A stretch of DNA of 64,000 nucleotides from Trichinella spiralis (lineage: Eukaryota; Nematoda; Enoplea; Trichinellida; Trichinellidae). Below the pieces are notes generated by a model. It ran no database searches. It worked only from the letters and a program-made list of their open reading frames with translations, and was not told the DNA's origin. A program made the translations under genes and the position numbers. The stretch is taken from positions 8,933,022-8,997,021 of the forward strand of contig CM012955.1 in the NCBI GenBank assembly GCA_000181795.3. The letters are read 5' to 3'. Position 1 is the first letter of the stretch; each line of letters starts with the position of its first letter. This document shows, piece after piece, positions 25,440 to 40,800 of this stretch.

Positions 25440-26120
25440 GACGACACCCGCTGTGAGTGGACTTGTTGTAAGATTGGATGCAATTGCTCAGGTCATTGTT
25501 CTCATCTTGTTCGCCTACTAATCACGCTGTCGGCTTAAGAAAACGTTGTGCTAAGCTGTCAAAGGTTATTACGCTAATCTACCTGAAGCTCGCCGCTAAC
25601 TCAGCCTAGGCTAAATTGAGCCCAGTGATCAGGGAAAAGTGATCCAGCGACAAGGTGATCCGCTGTTCTCGTCTGAATCATATTTTAAACCGTGGTCGAA
25701 TGTGTTTGTTTCGAAAAGCATCTTTCTCCGTTTACAATTCACCAGTCGCACAGTACTTGCTCACAAGCACCGTTTCACTGGCCACAAGCACACCAACCTG
25801 CTTGTTCGATCGAATCACAATCGATATCAGTGCGTGCGGCATAAAGAGTGGAGTTAAATATTTAATGCGGATTAACATACTGCAAACAGAGGGGGCTCAT
25901 CGAGTGCGCTCATTGCGCACCGCACTGCGAATCCATTATACGCCTGTAACAGTAGACTTTCCCGACAAGAGCGATTTTTAAGCGGAGCTCTGGAGCGTTG
26001 AAGAAGCACGGCATTCGTCTCTTCTGCCTTTCCTAATTGAAGGCGTCGCTAACCCCACTGGAAATCATGCTTCCGCATTGGAATATCAATGATTTCACAA
26101 TTCTAAGTTCACGTTAATCA
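25440..26120. other. GC-richer block downstream of Islet
   Basis: Around 680 bp of balanced composition in an AT-rich desert, with two overlapping plus-strand open frames (25639-25857 and 25655-25981). Neither resembles a known protein and no splice structure supports them. It could be a non-coding transcript, enhancer or decayed element. Confidence 0.25.
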
Positions 26121-26458
26121 AAAGTCCCACCATGGGGACGTTTTGTGAAAAGATTGCTGTGCTCAGTTATCACTGTCAGTACTATCATCAAATCACTGTC
26201 ACGTTACCAATTCTGAATGTGTACAAGCGAAAATTCTCACAGCTGACATTAAAAACCCACTGCAGAATAGTTTGATATTTGTTTAATCAATTGCACTGGA
26301 ACACTTGTATGTACTTCATGCTGAAAACATGCGAACGTTTATTGGAAAATTTTTGTTTTGTTTAAATGAGAAAATAGGACAAAAAAAACTATTAATAAGT
26401 GTTGCTTAGTGAGCATTTTTTTTCTTGAAAACTGCCGCAACTGAAATTGCTCTTGCCA

Positions 26459-26490
26459 CTTCTTCTTCTTCTTCTTCTTCTTTTTCTTGC
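26459..26490 (+). repeat. (CTT)n microsatellite
   Basis: Run of CTT/TTC triplets in the gene desert. Confidence 0.95.
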
Positions 26491-29400
26491 TTTCAATCAG
26501 TGATCATCAATTCCTTGTGTTGTTGTTGTGCGAAATTAAATTAAAATCTGATAAACAACTTTTATTATATATCTTCTCTGTAAATTTATTCAATTTCTTG
26601 ATTTGATGTTCGCTTATCAACAGTAACTTTGCTAATTTGTTTGACTTTAATTGCAATTCTCTGATTTGGCAATTTTCTACAAAATTGTCATCACAGGGAA
26701 CATCTTCTAATAGATGTTCTAAAATTATGACATTATGTATATTTGTAGCTGTCGAAAACTGACATGGTATGGTTGGAAATTATAAAATGTGTGAAATTCT
26801 TGTTGAACGATAAGGTTGTGCTTGCTTTGAGCTGTATCTCCATTATTGCATGCATTGCAAAACGGTTCCATGAAATGCTTTTGAAATGCTGCCAACTTTT
26901 AGGATAAAGAATGTTGCGTAGAAGTGGTTTCTTTTTTTTTATTAATTCCAAAAGTAGTGTTTATAATTTCGTTAAAAGAGTGTCCAACTTTTTTACGTAA
27001 ATGTTTTGTGAATTACCCTTCTTGTGACGAAATTTGGTTTAAAAAATTCCCTTGAAGCTTACAGTTGATGATAATAAAGGTTTTCATAAAACGTAAAGCA
27101 TTTTGTTCGACTTTAGTGCTAAATGGAAATTATGCGATGATGTGAAACGGAACTTTCAACTAGCTATTCAAGTATGAATAATTTTTGAGGAAATTAAAAA
27201 GTAGTGAAAGTCATTTTTTCATTTTGTCGCTGTTTGTTATCTGTTTTTCCACTGTTGTCATGTATTGAAAATCTCAGAAGCAAATGTAATCCATTTATTA
27301 CAAGAAGATGGAATTTTTGAAAATTCCATTCATTCGTGCAGAAATAGTTTTTCATTTCGATATTTTCAAGCAGACATTTTCAGCCCAATAGGTTAGCTGT
27401 GAATTGCACTGTTAGAACCAAAGGCGGTATTGATTGTAGTCAACATGAAACTTTCTGTCCTAGTAACGGTGACGTTGGTTGTAGTGGAAAACAAAAGCTA
27501 CAGCCAGCTCTGAACAGACGTAGTAGCACTTTCCAGATTTTGCCCACGGTCACTAGAATATAGACAATGCGGTTCTTTGACTAAGAGCTAATGCGTTTCC
27601 GCGATGATGGCCGCGATTTATCGACATCCGCTTTTCATGCTTAATGTGAATGAAGAGCGCATAATCGTGAAGCCGAGTAGGTGACGAGCTTTCTTCCTAC
27701 AAAGTTGAAGAGAACAGAGAAAGAACACCAGAGGCGAAAGCTTTTAGTCTGCTTTATTCGTCACAGCTGTGCCTGCGTCTATGCCACATGACAAACAACA
27801 TCATTGCATTTTCACACTACCTATCACATCTTACTGTATACTCTGACAAATATTAATGAAATTGAAAATTTTTCCTGCAGAAAATTGCATCACTGACATC
27901 AAATTGCTCGATGCGAGAAACTCTTGTAATGCTGACCAGATGCCAAGTTGCAAACACATGTATTTGCTTTTCAAAAATAACCTACGCACTAGACTTCAGG
28001 CATAACTATTTCATAAATTTGTTTATACATATTTTCTACACTTTTTCCTTCGAAACATAATGTTCTGCAAGCATGATGTTTTTTCATCGAGTACATTAAA
28101 TTAAAAGTTGTTTAATGGAATAAATGCTATTTTCATCTGATGGCGATAATGAAAAATCACATTTGAAAGCAAAATTTCACATTAGGTATTTGAATATTGT
28201 GATAAATGAATGAATATATGACATTTAATGCTAGTGTTCCAATTTCGGAGGGTTTGAATTCTGAATTAAACAAAAGCACCATTGTTCAACTGTTTTGACG
28301 GATTGCTAAATGAAGGTCGACCAAGTTGAATACAGTGATTGTTTGTCAATTTTGCTGGTCCAGAAGAAAACAGCAACCCAAACGTAAGGTCATGTATTTG
28401 TGGGCTTTTCCTTTGCTGAACAAGCTTTTACGCATCATGGCGTAATCGAACGAACTGTTCAGTGATTCAAGAATGAACCAAATGATCAGTAAAATTCGTC
28501 GTTACTCGGAAACATAGCACAGTCCATGAACAAACATAAGGTCACAAAATAGCGTTCATTCATCAAGCGTCATCTGGCCAACATCTGCCGGCTTATCGAA
28601 TAACCAGCAATGGATGAATTCACGATCATGTTCAGATGTTTGTTCAACTTAAAAACAGTAAATATTTATGTTAAATTTTGTAAAAAAACAACAACCGTAC
28701 ATCCTTTGTATCTTCTCTTCCCCATAAGTTTCCACTTGTATTTTTTGCAGTTATTCATTCAGTCAACGTTGCTTATTTCTCTAACCCAAAGCATTCCATT
28801 GAAAACCAATTTTCAGTGCGTGCCTACAATTGCAAAAGCATACCTATGGAAATAACATTAATGAAACTGCAAATTTGCTTCGCATAATTTCGCTCATTTC
28901 ATCGATTGATAATGTTTCATTACGCATACAGCACACCTAAATTTTCCTTATAACGCAGTGTAAAATTAGCAGTTTGTCTAATTACTTGTCAAATGAAATT
29001 TTATATTTTTTAAATTTATATTATCAGAATTTTATTGATTTTACATTTTAATTCATTTTCAACAATGTTTAAGACAAAGTGTTTTTTCAGTCTTGTTCAC
29101 AGTTGTGCTCAATTTCCAACTGGAAAACTATTGCAAAACCTTAAATTGCAGGATCAATTTCGACCGTATAATTTTCACTATTTTAATATTTGTAATTTAT
29201 TGTTGTTATTATTATTTTAATATTTTAGCGATTTACTTTTTAAATTAGCATTTAAAATATCAAAAAGAAGCAAACATGTCCATATATTAGGCTACTACTA
29301 ATACATTACAATAATAGAAATAAAGGATTATTTATTTTGAAAATTTTTTTGTCAGTGCATTGTTCGATTACCTTTCTACTTCAAATGCGAATTTATATTA

Positions 29401-32075
29401 GATCAATTTTGTTAACGATCAGTTCAAATCTTTCATGCGCACACACTTCAGTGCAGTCTTTTATGTAAAAAACGCTTATTTTCCCTTACAATCTAAAATG
29501 CGCAATTCACATTTATAAATGACCAGACAAATGTGACATTTATGTTTTAAAGGCTTATTTGAATAAATTTAAAAAACATTTACTGAAAATAGCCAACTAT
29601 TGAATTGCTTACCATATAAGCAAATCAAATCACTGTAAATTGCCTTTCAGTCATTTGTTATTACCATTGATTTTGCATGAAAGTTTTCTTATAAAATAAA
29701 TGAATGCCATGTTAAATGAAATTTATAGTCCATTTTAAATCATTATTGGCTTTGTGACAAAAATAAAAACAATCGTTTATCTTTTTTTAAAATGCTTTTT
29801 TTCAATGTATTTACTTTCTTCCTCTTTTTACACTGGGAATGTCTTAATATTTCTTTCTAACTATGAATAAGCCAACTATTATTTCATATAATAACATTCT
29901 CAATGCTGGAAACTTTATCAACTACTGAGACCATTAAATCATTCAGATTATGGTAACAATATATTTCCGGTATTTATCATTTATTCGGGTGTGCTCAACT
30001 TGATATGCAATAAAACTTAGACAGTGAAACTTTTACAGTATTCTATTTTGCTCTACAGAAGAATAACTGCATATCGTATTTTGTTGTTTGAACTTTATTA
30101 TACGTGAACATATATAAAATGTTATTATATATTTTTTGAGATAAATTGCTTTTTCATTAGTTAAGCTGCTTGCTGGAACATCAGTTGTATTACTGAAAAA
30201 AAAGAGGTAAACTTTTTGAGCAAGATAAATTTCTCAACTGTTGACACTGTTTTAATTTATTTCTTACTCTGCGAAAGTGAAATATTTTAAGATGCATCCG
30301 TTTGAAAAGCTTCGTCATGTATGCAAATGTTTACTGATTATCACTTTCACAATTTTTTGGTAATTTCTGAAAACTACTTTGGCACTAAATGGATTTTATT
30401 GAAAAAAAAACAGAAGAGCAGGTCGAACATATCTTCCCACGCTAATCGCAGTGTGCAATCAATTTTCCAAGCGGAAATAATCAGCAGGTATGTTAGTTGT
30501 TTTTCTCATGTCCCCTGTTCAACTTTCAGTTAGCTATTTGCTGTTCATTGTGCTGTTCACAACACTTTATCTTGTTTAATCTACTATGCAGAGCAGATAA
30601 AGAGATTTTCTATAATATTGTGCTCTAGATAGCTGTGAAGCCAATGTTGTACGTTGACCTGAAGCTACTAATGCTGGTTTTGCTTCAAAGACCTTGCTTC
30701 ATTCATTTTGCTACCGAAATCAGATAAATACAGATGGTTGTATTAGTAAAATTAAAAAGCAATTAGTGTTAAAAGAGGAGCATTTGAAAAGGTGAACATA
30801 AGAGCGATTTGTTGAAAACAATTGGTAATAGAAAAGAAAGAAAACGGCCGCCAATGCGTGAACAACATTCACCATTGTCCAAAGTGGCCATGCCGCCAGA
30901 TGCTATTGTAGATCTTATCTTGATCTGAAGTGATGTTTCAATATGTTACTTGATAAGATCGCTGGTTCTGCTGATTGAACAAATGACAGAAATGGGCCTT
31001 GGCAAAAAATTTACTTCCCTTGTCCACGGATGAACTTTAGTAACCGTATGACATTTTCCATGTCTGGACCAATTTGCGGCAGTGTCAATTAAATCGTGTC
31101 CAAACATGAATCTAAATAAGACTTGTCAACATGATTTCTTTTGATTTCACAAAGCTTGACATATTAATGGAGAACAATTCAACTTTGGAGCCCGTCTGTC
31201 CGCATTTTGGACTGCTGATCGAACAATTGACGTAAAAGCAATGTTCGATTGGACAGTCTATTTTCAAAACCAAACCCTAGCGAACACAAGCTGCATCAGT
31301 CTGATGTGTACTGTAGAATTGGATTACGGTGACAATGTTCATTCGTGTTTGTCATAGGACTGCTTGTAGTTGTCAGGCTGGGAAATGATGCACGTGTGAT
31401 TGGAAGGCATTTGATACCAGTGATTATTTAATCTGATCGATCGTCGCGTTGACCAAAGCTTAATCTGTTTAGCTGAACAATCGAATTAGGTTCACTGTGC
31501 TCAATTTCACACACCACACAGACTGATCACATTCGCAATGATCGGAATTAAAATTTCATTGCAATGTAATTTTGTTGTTACAACTGCATAAATGAAACTG
31601 AATCTTTTCTCCAATACTTCTTAATGTGTTCTGATCAACATTCATATTTAAAAAAACATATTTGAACACCCGGAAACAATGACTATCGTTGGTTATGTGA
31701 TCTCACGACTGGAGCTCATTTCAGGCCATTAGGCAAATTAAGTTTTCAAAGGGAGGCTAGAAAGCGCGGCAGCGACATGGAGTCGAATTATGTAACAATA
31801 ATGCTACATTGTATTTTAGCATTTTAATTTAATCTAAATTCAATCAAATATCCTTTAACCTTGGCCACTACTATAGACATAAATCAAATGGCACAGGATT
31901 TTGATTTGAAAAGGAAACAAGAAAATATTTTCAGCCAATAATATTTGGTAAAGTTAGAATTTAGCTTTAGAAATAGAAGTGAATGAATCATCGATAACAT
32001 GAAAAACAAAACAACAGTGAGCATTATATTGGAACATAGTTAAAACTTTTCTTGTTCATAATAACATAATATAAT

Positions 32076-32098
32076 ATAATATAATATTGCCGTTTGAT
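32076..32098 (+). repeat. (ATAAT)n pentanucleotide repeat
   Basis: Short tandem run of ATAAT-like units. Confidence 0.8.
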
Positions 32099-35000
32099 TT
32101 AAGCATATGATGCTTAAAAAGATTTATTTTTATTTTTTTTATTTATTAAACAAGTTGTCAACACATATGGCATTAAAAATAAGTAAAACGATGCCTTTTT
32201 TGCAAATGCAAAAATTTTTTACAACTTAAAACATTTTAGATTTTGTTTTCAAACAATTATTACTTAAAATCTCATAATAGGCATATAAGTTTAATAGATT
32301 TGAAACAGCGTTGCGTCTATATTATTTAATCTTCCTCTCATTACCCAACCACACACTAATTTAACAACAGAAACAATGGCAATAAATTATCAACAAGCAA
32401 CTGGACAAGCAAATTGTATCATGTTGCTAGATTTCAGGCAAGGTTCTATATCAGCTTAACTGCGATAACTGTCAAATATGAAATATTTGCAAGTAATTAC
32501 TAGTAATTAAACATTATTACATATACAACCATTATTTTCAACTGCATAAAATGTCTTTAAAGATGGGAAGAAATGAAAGAGTAATGTGTTGAAACGCGTG
32601 CTTGCTTTGCAATGAAAGAACATGTAAGTCCTTAAATTAAGCGAATAAATACTAAATGAATTTCATGTCACTGCCAAACATCTGAACACAAACCATCATG
32701 GTACACTGCTTTTCTAAGCCCATTTACTAAAGTTTGCTGAATATTATTCACTATTAACAAGTTGGCTTCAGTTGTGACATGCTGTGTCTATGGAGACATC
32801 GGCAATCTGAAATCTCAAACTCGACTTTGCATCAAATGAGGCATTGAATAAAACACACGCTCAAGAAGAAAAATACAAAAGATTCATTCAGAAAATTTAT
32901 CGCAAACGAAGCCAGTCTATACGTTTAACCAAGTTTAAGAAAAAATCGAATTTCATTCCCATTTCTGATAGATGTATTACAAATTATTGCATAATAAATG
33001 CCTGAACCATTTCAAAATTGAAAAAAATACCACTTAAAAAAATTGCTACATTTTGTTCAGTTTGATGAATTATTTTAAATTATTCAAATAGTTCAAGTGT
33101 GAGATGTTATCACATTAAATTTATAATATGACATTTCAGAAGTTAAACTCAAAAAAGCAGTACAATGTAAACATGCTTTAAAAAGAATTAAATTTTAATA
33201 AACTTTTGATATATTTTGTACTATTTGAATTTAAATTTGAATGTTCAGCCATTTTAATTTGAAAACTACAATAATTCTAATTAATGATGTTTTTGGAAAA
33301 CATTCTTCATTCAACAATGCATAATAGGATGCAATAATTTGCATTGTTATCTATACATTTGACCGCACATTTGCTTGATAACTGCATCGCAATATTGCTG
33401 AATTGCGACGTTCTGCAATATTTTATGCAAATAATTTCTCATTTAATTCCAAAAATCCTTAAAATTTATTATAATGGTTCTTCTTTTTCTTCACATCTGA
33501 TGTAAATATAAATGAAAAGTTTAAATTTCTTGCTCATTCTAATAAAATGAATTTTTATTGTATCAATAAAAAAATATTTACTTAATACAAAAATGCAATA
33601 TAATACTACAAATTTTTATTTTGAAAGTAATTCATGCTTAATTATATTATAGTACAAATACAGTACCATTATAAAGCCATATGAAATCATAAACATGGAT
33701 ATTTCCCTCTGTTCAGATTGAAAAGATAAAACAGTGCGTCAAATGTTGTGCAAACAAATTTTTCTAAACTGGTTTTTTGTGCCTAATTTCTAACAAAAAC
33801 TGATTTAAATGATCCGTCATATGTTGATTTGTTCTGCAGATGAAAGAAAAACATTGTAAAATTTTCCTATATTCTAAGTAAGGAAAATTCTAAAAAATAT
33901 TAATAGATATCATATTTAAAAATAACATTTTGCATAGGTTCTCAAAATTATTCATTAATCATAGATATATCAAATAGTTTGTTCCAAAAATTGTACAGTA
34001 TGCAATAATTGTATAGTAATAAAAAAGCGTTTACTATGTATATTTTTACCATTTCACGTAATATAATATATAATTAATAATTATTTTTAATGATGATACC
34101 TGCTTTTATTAATTAACACTATTATGGTTTTAAATGCTTTTCTTTTGTTTCACTTTAATTGCTGTTACCGTATTTTTATCATTTTAAATTTACTTTGAAT
34201 GTTTGAATTATTATACCATTCTTTTGCATTGTCCAAAAAAGATTTCCATCACTCAATCGCTTAATCGAACTTGTGTATATTCAAAAACATATCACGGCAC
34301 ATGTTTTCATGCATTCATTTGTTTAATGAATGTGATAATTTTTTATATTTGACGTTATATGCTTACGATTAAATTATTAAAATATAACTTTTATAAAAAT
34401 AAATCAGCTGATTTTGGGATTACTTATCAATTTGGTACAATGAAACAGCTCAGTTTTCAAAACTGGTTGAAATGACAAGCAGTATTCTCATTTTATCATA
34501 TTTGTTTTTCATTAAAAGACTTTTTATACAATAAAGGACTAATTTTTGTAAAAAAGCAAAATACTGAAGTATTTTAAATGGAATAAATTTTTGATACAGT
34601 GTATGCATATTTCAAATAATTTTATTCAAATTGAATTTTTATTCTAGCTTCAATATGAGGAAAAAAAAGAAAAAGAAATTGATCAAGTAGCAAAGCAGAC
34701 GAAAAGAACAGCGCTGTAACTATTTTCAACGCCTGGACCGCTTTGTTCAGCTTTCACACTCTAATATAGCTTGAGAAAGAAGCTATCGAAGCTTTTATAT
34801 GGTAAGAAAAATGAAATTAGCTTTTCTGAATTATTCAGTGTACTTTGAACATTTTAATGATTAATTATTTACTTAAGCAAAGAACATAATACAACGGTTA
34901 TTGAGGCTTTAGTTACACTATGCAAAACCGCTTTGATCTAATGCCCACTTTAAATAAAATAGTCTTAATGTTGGCTTTTGACTCGCCCTTGGTGGTGTAG

Positions 35001-36948
35001 TAAAAATTTGCATAAATAACTTGCGCAAACCAAACAATTTTCAATCTATTATCCCAGTGCAATCAAATAAAGCGTTTGAAAGCAGCCGCTCCAGCTTATC
35101 TTCTTGCTAGTTGCATTGCTGCTGTTTTCATCAATTTCTTCAACAGACCAAAAAAATTCCAGTTTGTATTCATTCTATTTATTCATTACATTTATAATAA
35201 GTGACTATTGTTTCTTTTTTTTATTCTACTGTACATTTCATATATTAATCTGAAAATGAAGTATTAATTATTTTTGACGTTATACAGGTATTATTTTTTC
35301 CATTTAAGTGATTGAAAAATGGTGTATTTTTTTGAAAATTAAGTTTTTCGGTAAAGTTGTCCGATACTGAGTACTAAAATCAAGCATTTGGTTAAAATTT
35401 GTTGTTCATTGAAAACTGAAAATACCACCAAATTATAAAGTAAATTATTTAATACATCTTTTCTTTATGCATACATACATTTTATTAATATTAAGTAAAT
35501 GGAATAAATTTTTTTACTTCCGCAGTGAATATGGAATTTTGGTGAATTGCGGGATTGCATTCTTTTTACTTTATTTATTTATCAAGTATTTATTCGGCAT
35601 TTTTATATTTTTATCATTATTTATTCTTTTAAACGGTGACGGTGATGGGTGACAACTTCGACTAACGCGTTCATATTCTCACTTCGAGAAGCGAATTTTA
35701 CGTTTACAAATTCAAATTTACCGTCGTAATTCGATTTTCATTAATTAGTCAGTTTATGTTCATTTGATGTTATGTTAAGATTGATCGAGTGAAAATATAA
35801 TTTAATTGAATATGATTTAAAATGTTGTGATTGAAGGCTATCATATTTTCGTGTGCACAGCAATCATTGCGCAAGTGTAGTACTTTGTTAAAGAGTGTTC
35901 GGTGACAGAACATCGTTTTAAGCTTTCAGAAATGTGAATAATTTTGAACGCTGTTTATAGATGCAAATGCTGCCGAGAGTTTTAGTTCTGCAACAACTTT
36001 AAGTTTATTAATGGAGGTGACTTCTATCATTTAATTATACTGCTATAAATATCTTCCATTTTATATTTCTCTTAATTAGTTAATTAATGAATTCTTTTTC
36101 TCAAAAACGTAAGTTTGTCTCACAACTGAATGAATTGGAAATGTAAAAACAATTACAGGTAGTACGGGGGAATACGTGGCGTATCGTTGACATATTAACA
36201 GAGAGATACGTGTCAAACGAAATAATCCATTATGACATTAAACGTTTCTTGGCCTGAAAAACACTTCAGAAGCATCAGTGGACTAATGAGACAAAGTGAA
36301 TATTCAGCTGCTTCACATTTCAACTTTTTCTGTTGCTTTTAATACTAGTTGTTATACATGGTGCTAACATTATGCATGTTTGCTTTGGCTTTATGTTTTG
36401 TCAGATATTCTCATCAAATTTTATTTAAAAAACATGATGTTATTCTTTGCAGTAAGTATTATTGTTACAATTTTTTCTGCTGTGTTTGTATAGTTACAAA
36501 AAGTTTAAATTATTTAAAAAAATAAGAAAATCATCTTTATTTATATTGTAATTCGATAAAATGTAAATTTTCATTCGTATGCAAAACATTGTACTCATAC
36601 AGTCGAGTAAAGTGAAGCGCATCATAATAGTTGCGCTAATAAATTTAAAAATAAGAAGGTTTGTTTTCTTACTGTGAAACTTGCTTTATGCCAGCGCGCG
36701 TCAAGTTCACACGACATGCTTTAAGGTCAGTCAGCTACGCATAAATAGCGCAGTGTTAGTGCTCCACTGGCTTGCAGTTGATCATTATATTCCTGCGATT
36801 GTTTGAAAATTATTCTTATCCCCCCGTTTCATGAACTTTTAATCCTGTTCAGGCTATCACTTGACGCATAACGATTAGAACAATAATTGTTCGATTTAAT
36901 TTTGCTTTTTTGCTTTCTACTATCAGATACCGCTAATCAGTAAGAGCA

Positions 36949-37831
36949 ATGGGTGAAAATGGCAGTCTGGATTCTTATGATCTATCAAACGTTAACACTG
37001 GTGATCCAGCTTCAAATGCATTATTTATAAACAACGAATGCCAATTTACTTCTTCACCTGCGTCACAACCAGCTCACACGGTGGAATATCTTGCGCAGCT
37101 TCTCAAAGATAAAAAACAATTGGTAGCATTTTCTCACATTTTCGCTCATGTTGATCGTCTTGTTGATGAAGGTTTGTTTGTTTGTTTGAAATACGAGTTT
37201 GGTGTGTCATTGTGGTTTCATGTGAATTAGAGATCAACAAAGTCCGTGCATCGCTGTTTTCGGTGGATTCAAAACGTGAGGCTCTCGCCTTGCCTGAAGC
37301 GGTCGGTCCCACGGTAACGCTTCAAGAAAAGGTTTACGTCCCAGTACAAGAATATCCGGATGTATAATATGGCAGCATGCTTTACACTGACAGTTTTACT
37401 AATTGTCTGCTTGTTTTACAGTTTAATTTTGTTGGCCGCATTTTGGGTCCACGAGGTATGACAGCGAAGCAACTGGAGCAAGACAGTGGATGTAAAATCA
37501 TGGTTCGTGGGAAGGGTTCGATGCGTGACAAGAAAAAGGTAATAATCGAGATGATATTTTTTTTTCAAAATAAAGATTATTTTTTGAATATGCTTTTCTG
37601 TTGTTCAGGAAGATCAGAATCGTGGTAAACCAAATTGGGAACATTTGAATGATGAATTGCACGTGTTGATTCAATGTGAAGATACGGAAAACCGAGCAAA
37701 AATTAAAATGAAACGAGCTGTTGAAGAAGTTCAAAAGTTGCTTGTACCAGCGGTAATTATGCTTTTGGTTGTTTATTTCTAATAATAGCATAAGTATACA
37801 TGCCCGTAAGGTATTGAATTTATCATCAGTA

Positions 37832-37881
<50 letters not shown>

Positions 37882-40800
37882 TTATTGGCATATTTTTATA
37901 ATTTGGTAATTTATTCTTTATTTTTTTTTTGAAAATCATGAACAGAAAACGTAGAATAAATGGAAAAGTAGTTAATAGTTAGTTAGTTAGTTAGTTAGTT
38001 ATTGCTGAAAGCAGATTCTGTACATCGTTGATGGATGGGTTCCTTGTCAGGTCATGTCAAAGAGGAAATATACTTTTGAACAACATCAGGAACAATCAAA
38101 GTGACAAATCTTTTCTTTGCCTGCAGCTAAATTGAGTCAGTTGTTTAGCAGCTTTTGCCGGCCAATTTCATGGCAACTGTCCCAATTTTTAAAGCTTCTG
38201 GTATGTTTTTCTGCCTGCAATAGCGCATCTTTGACTTTTTCCAAGGCAACAGCCGTCTGCTTTGAAGCAGCAGGCGCGTTTAATTCCTTTTATTAAAACT
38301 GAAGTTTTTTTATTTATTTTTTTCAGAGAGCGAGATAGCTGTTAATACTAATAAGTTTTCTTATAGTAAGTATTTATTCTCTAGTTTCTTATCATTGGAG
38401 ATCGAGGTTGATTGAGGTTTGCATGTCGATTCACCGATGAGCAATTATTAGCTTCTTGGCCTTCATTAATAGACATCAATCAAGCTGGAAAGTTATGCGT
38501 CACATTTAAACTGGTTTGCGCCAACGCACTTTTCTACTTCTTCATCTTTCAATTTTCATGTTTCCAATTTTTCAAATTTTAAGACATTTAGAAAAAAATA
38601 TTTATATTAATTTTATCACAATACGTGGAAACGACTTGTTTGGTTTTTTTTAAATTTCAAAAGCTTTATTAACAAACAAAATATGCTTAAGGATAAAGTG
38701 TTGAAAGAAAATATTCGTGTGTGTGTGTGTGTGTATGTATAATTCTCATTTCCGCTTTCGTTTCTAAATTTATTCAACCTTTATCTGATAAGCTTGGATT
38801 TTGAAGCTGTGCAAGTTAGCAAAAAAGTGGAAAAGTAACAACCAGACTGCTTTTCATAATAAGATGAAATGCACGCGTGCAAAAGCCGTTTATACTGTCT
38901 GTAAATTCAACGCGTACATGCATAGAGCATAGTTATTATAAGCATGATTAAATATATTTGCTTTACATATGCGCGCGCACACACATGCATACGTATGTGT
39001 ATTTGTAATTTTTTTTAAATTTTTTAAAATATAATTTTTATCTGTTGGCGGTGCACTTGTTTAATGTTTATCTGAGAATTTGAAACTTTCACTGAGCAAG
39101 AGATGCGATAGAAACAACAACCACAATGGTAATTAACTTTCAAATGGGAATAGATAAATGATAGAAGCAGAAGAATGTTTGCTTGGAAAGCTTTTTTGAC
39201 AGCTAACTTTTTCAAAGCAGCGACCAGATGCTGCTGCTTCATGAAAAACAATGAGAACAAAAACAGCCAGTCGGAAGAAGAGTAGTAATAGTAGTAGTAG
39301 TAGTAGTAGTAGTAGCAGTAGCAGCAGCAGTTGTTAATTGCATTCATAACGAAACAAACGGCGAAACAAAATATTCTTAACTTATTCAGCAAATTATTAT
39401 CTTAGGGGCATGCTTATTAATTTATATTATAATTATTCGAGCAACATTCGAAAGTTCATAATATTGATGTTCAGCTTAACTATATTGCAATGGCAATTTT
39501 TCATTTAAATTCACATTAAACGATTATTAAACGCATTGAACTTTTTTCTTCAAAGCTTCTGCTGTGTAAAGTGGGCTGGCTGTATTTAAATTAACAGTTT
39601 CAAGAAGAACAACATCAAACTGGCTGTATTAAAAGTAGAAACTGCTGTAAATATTTACTTTGAATCTTGAGCAATAGTTTTTCCGCGCATTCTTTGTAAC
39701 TGAAAAATGTTCTTTTAAGCACACCTCATGTGTTTTCCATTGTTGCATTCGATTGAGAAAAAAAGCTTTATTAGGCTTTTTGATTTATGCAGTCTTTTCA
39801 GAACAATAAAACGTAAATTATTATTCTTTTCTTAGTTTGAACAATTAATTTGATTTTTAAATGTGTGCACACATGCATATATATGTGTAGGTCAAATTTT
39901 TTCACCCAACTTTTTATTTAGAGAAAGAAAAATTCATGTACAAATTTTTGTACATCAGAAATGATCTTATAAACGTTACTGGTGAAAATTATCCTCTTTT
40001 TTAAATAAATTTCAATTATTTTATCTTTTTCTCAGTTGATGTTCTCTAAATGAATATGCAGGTGGTTATATTCATACATGAAAGATATGCGTTGCAGTTG
40101 AATTTCAAATTGAGCTGTTGAAATAATTTTCAATAGAAATGTCAAAATTCAAATACGAATCTGATGATGTTATTGAATTAATTTATTGATAAATTGGATT
40201 AAGAATTTACAATTTATACAGGTAGATTTTATTCTGATTGTCGATGAAAATATAATATTCGAATTCTTCTTTGTCACGTTGGCAAAGATTAATTTATTGG
40301 AATGAAATTCTGGTGTGCCGTTGAAGAAATCACAAGATACAATCTGACAGTGGAATATTTCGAATTCACCAATGATGACCTGTGATAAATAGTCTATAAT
40401 GGAAAATCAAGTTGCTTTTGACTTGTTTGTCAGATTGATTGGTCAAACATGTTAACCGGTTACTGTTGCAGATCATCATTTCCTTGCTTTGACGTGTGCA
40501 ACTTTCAGGTCATATGCCTTTTCCCCCGTTTGCACAGATAATATGCAAACATTTTTGATAAAAATTTAACAAACAACAAATTTTGCAAAAGCAATTCACA
40601 TCTATACCATATATGCATATGTTTTTCAACATCAATGAAGATATTAATCCCTTTGATCAGTTTCGAAATAATTAATATATTATAATTTTTGTATTTTTTA
40701 AATTATGTATTTTAATAATGTTAATTTCCTCGAGTTGTTGATGTTTTATTTTATATGCTTTAAAATTGAATGATGAAAACATTTTTTTTCCTTCTCGAAC

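Larger units (their letters stand above)
24735..36948. other. 12 kb region without recognisable genes
   Basis: No exon on either strand matches a family I know. AT-rich filler alternates with denser blocks at about 25440-26120, 27400-27800, 28310-28620 and 30620-31780, where base composition is more balanced. A candidate Islet poly(A) signal AATAAA is at 25344-25349. The right end (35.8-36.9 kb) should contain the Quaking promoter and 5' UTR. A long gene desert beside a developmental transcription factor suggests regulatory DNA, but nothing seen proves it. Confidence 0.5.

Noticed and set aside
39024-39392. Minus-strand open frame with a long Tyr run
   Set aside because: It is the translation of the TAG triplet array on the opposite strand inside Quaking intron 4.
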